Assembly (NCBI GenBank): GCA_964504625.1
Contig: CAZDEK010000005.1
Span: 1 to 23,656, forward strand
Reading direction: 5' to 3'
DNA length: 23,656 nucleotides
From: CAZDEK01 sp964504625
GTDB lineage: Bacteria; Patescibacteriota; Saccharimonadia; CAILAD01; GCA-016700035
Shown here piece by piece: positions 23,103 through 23,656 of the stretch (positions are counted from its first letter, which is position 1; each line of letters opens with the position of its first letter). The notes beneath the pieces are model-generated. The model saw only the letters and a program-made list of their open reading frames with translations. It made no database searches and was not told the origin of the DNA. Position numbers and translations under genes: made by a program.

Positions 23103-23656
23103 ATGAAGAAACTCAGCGTGAACGTTGTGAGTGAGAGCGCTTTTACCGTCCAAGGTCACGGCGTCCATACGGCCTTCGAAGAGCATGTCGCGGCGCTCAA
23201 AAAATACACCGACTATCGCGTGGTGGTGAATGCTAAACAGGCCACTGACATCGTGCATGTACACACTGTCGGCCCGTATAGCTGGCGTAAGTTTCGCCAG
23301 GCTCGATCTGGTCGCTTCATCAACGCCCATGTTACTCCTGGCTCTTTTATTGGCAGCCTACGATTTGCAAAAGCCTGGGCACCCTTTGCGCGCGGCTACC
23401 TTCGCTTCGTCTATAACCGCGCCGATCATGTGATCTGTGTCTCCCCTGATGTAGAGCGCGAGCTTACAACGCTCGGAGTCAAGAAACCTATGACGGTAAT
23501 CCCCAACATGATAGAACTTTCAAACTTCAAACGACCTTCGATTGACACACTCAAACAACTGGGTCAACGTTTCTCCGTGCCAACGGATAGGCCGGTCATA
23601 GTTGCCTCAGGCCAGGTGCAGCCCCGTAAAGGTGTTGCGGATTTCGTAGAGGTCGC
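23103..23656 (+). CDS. GT4 family glycosyltransferase, N-terminal part (cut by window edge)
   Basis: The frame opens at the ATG at 23103 (MKKLSVNVVSESAFTVQGHG) and runs to the window end without a stop, about 184 residues. The N-terminal Rossmann domain shows GHGVHTAFEEHVAALKKY, the donor-fold pattern DIVHVHTVGPYS, and ADHVICVSPDVERELTTLGV with TVIPNMIELSNF, the linker typical of GT4. The C-terminal domain begins PVIVASGQVQPRKGVADFVE, matching the usual start of the nucleotide-sugar-binding half. GT4 enzymes transfer sugars with retention of configuration. The GHGVHTAFEEH opening recalls diacylglycerol glucosyltransferases, so a glycolipid or envelope polymer is a reasonable guess, but the acceptor is not known. 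It is divergent from ssrA. Confidence 0.85.
   Translation, partial: MKKLSVNVVSESAFTVQGHGVHTAFEEHVAALKKYTDYRVVVNAKQATDIVHVHTVGPYSWRKFRQARSGRFINAHVTPGSFIGSLRFAKAWAPFARGYLRFVYNRADHVICVSPDVERELTTLGVKKPMTVIPNMIELSNFKRPSIDTLKQLGQRFSVPTDRPVIVASGQVQPRKGVADFVEV

Noticed and set aside
1..23656. CRISPR arrays, insertion sequences, tRNA genes and prophage genes
   Set aside because: No regularly spaced repeats, transposase or integrase motifs, or complete tRNA cloverleaves were seen on reading both strands.

Overview
The window looks like chromosomal DNA of a Patescibacteria (CPR) bacterium, most likely a member of Candidatus Saccharibacteria (TM7) or a close relative. This is inferred from gene content and style, not from a database match: a four-helix membrane protein overlapping pheST, a TraG/VirD4-like ATPase beside a small soluble partner, a helicase-nuclease fusion, an exported L,D-transpeptidase with repeated peptidoglycan-binding-type domains, and very short or absent 5' UTRs. 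TGA is used as a true stop (for example at the pheS/pheT ATGA overlap), which argues against the recoded SR1/Gracilibacteria.

Layout. 1-4.9 kb (minus): the start of a membrane-anchored exported protein, a TraG/VirD4-like ATPase with its small partner, and an L,D-transpeptidase. 5.0-9.3 kb (minus): an operon of a four-helix membrane protein, pheS and pheT; PheT carries a complete NlpC/P60 (C40) peptidase-like domain inside its B5 domain. 9.4-10.0 kb: no coding sequence, but a highly structured RNA locus with promoter-like and terminator elements on the minus strand. 10.0-17.05 kb (minus): argS, uvrD/recB-like helicase-nuclease, SprT-like metallopeptidase, rmuC, trpS, closely packed. 17.1-18.7 kb (plus): smpB, divergent from argS, then class I fructose-bisphosphate aldolase. 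18.7-19.2 kb: strong terminator, consensus promoter, short terminated transcript and several hairpins. 19.2-21.0 kb (plus): an exported subtilisin-like protease. 21.0-22.5 kb (minus): two acyltransferase genes that look different from the rest, each with Shine-Dalgarno sequence, promoter and terminator. 22.6-23.0 kb (minus): tmRNA (ssrA). 23.1 kb to the end (plus): the first part of a GT4 glycosyltransferase.

Functionally the window combines translation (PheRS, TrpRS, ArgRS, tmRNA and SmpB), DNA repair (UvrD-nuclease, RmuC), envelope work (L,D-transpeptidase, PlsC-like acyltransferase, glycosyltransferase), surface or secretion functions, and a glycolytic enzyme. The most striking points are the peptidase-like domain embedded in PheT, the unassigned structured RNA of about 400 nt at 9443-9844, and a repeated arrangement in which a -10-like hexamer lies only 6-7 nt before the start codon, implying leaderless mRNAs for smpB, argS, fba, trpS, possibly rmuC, and the glycosyltransferase.
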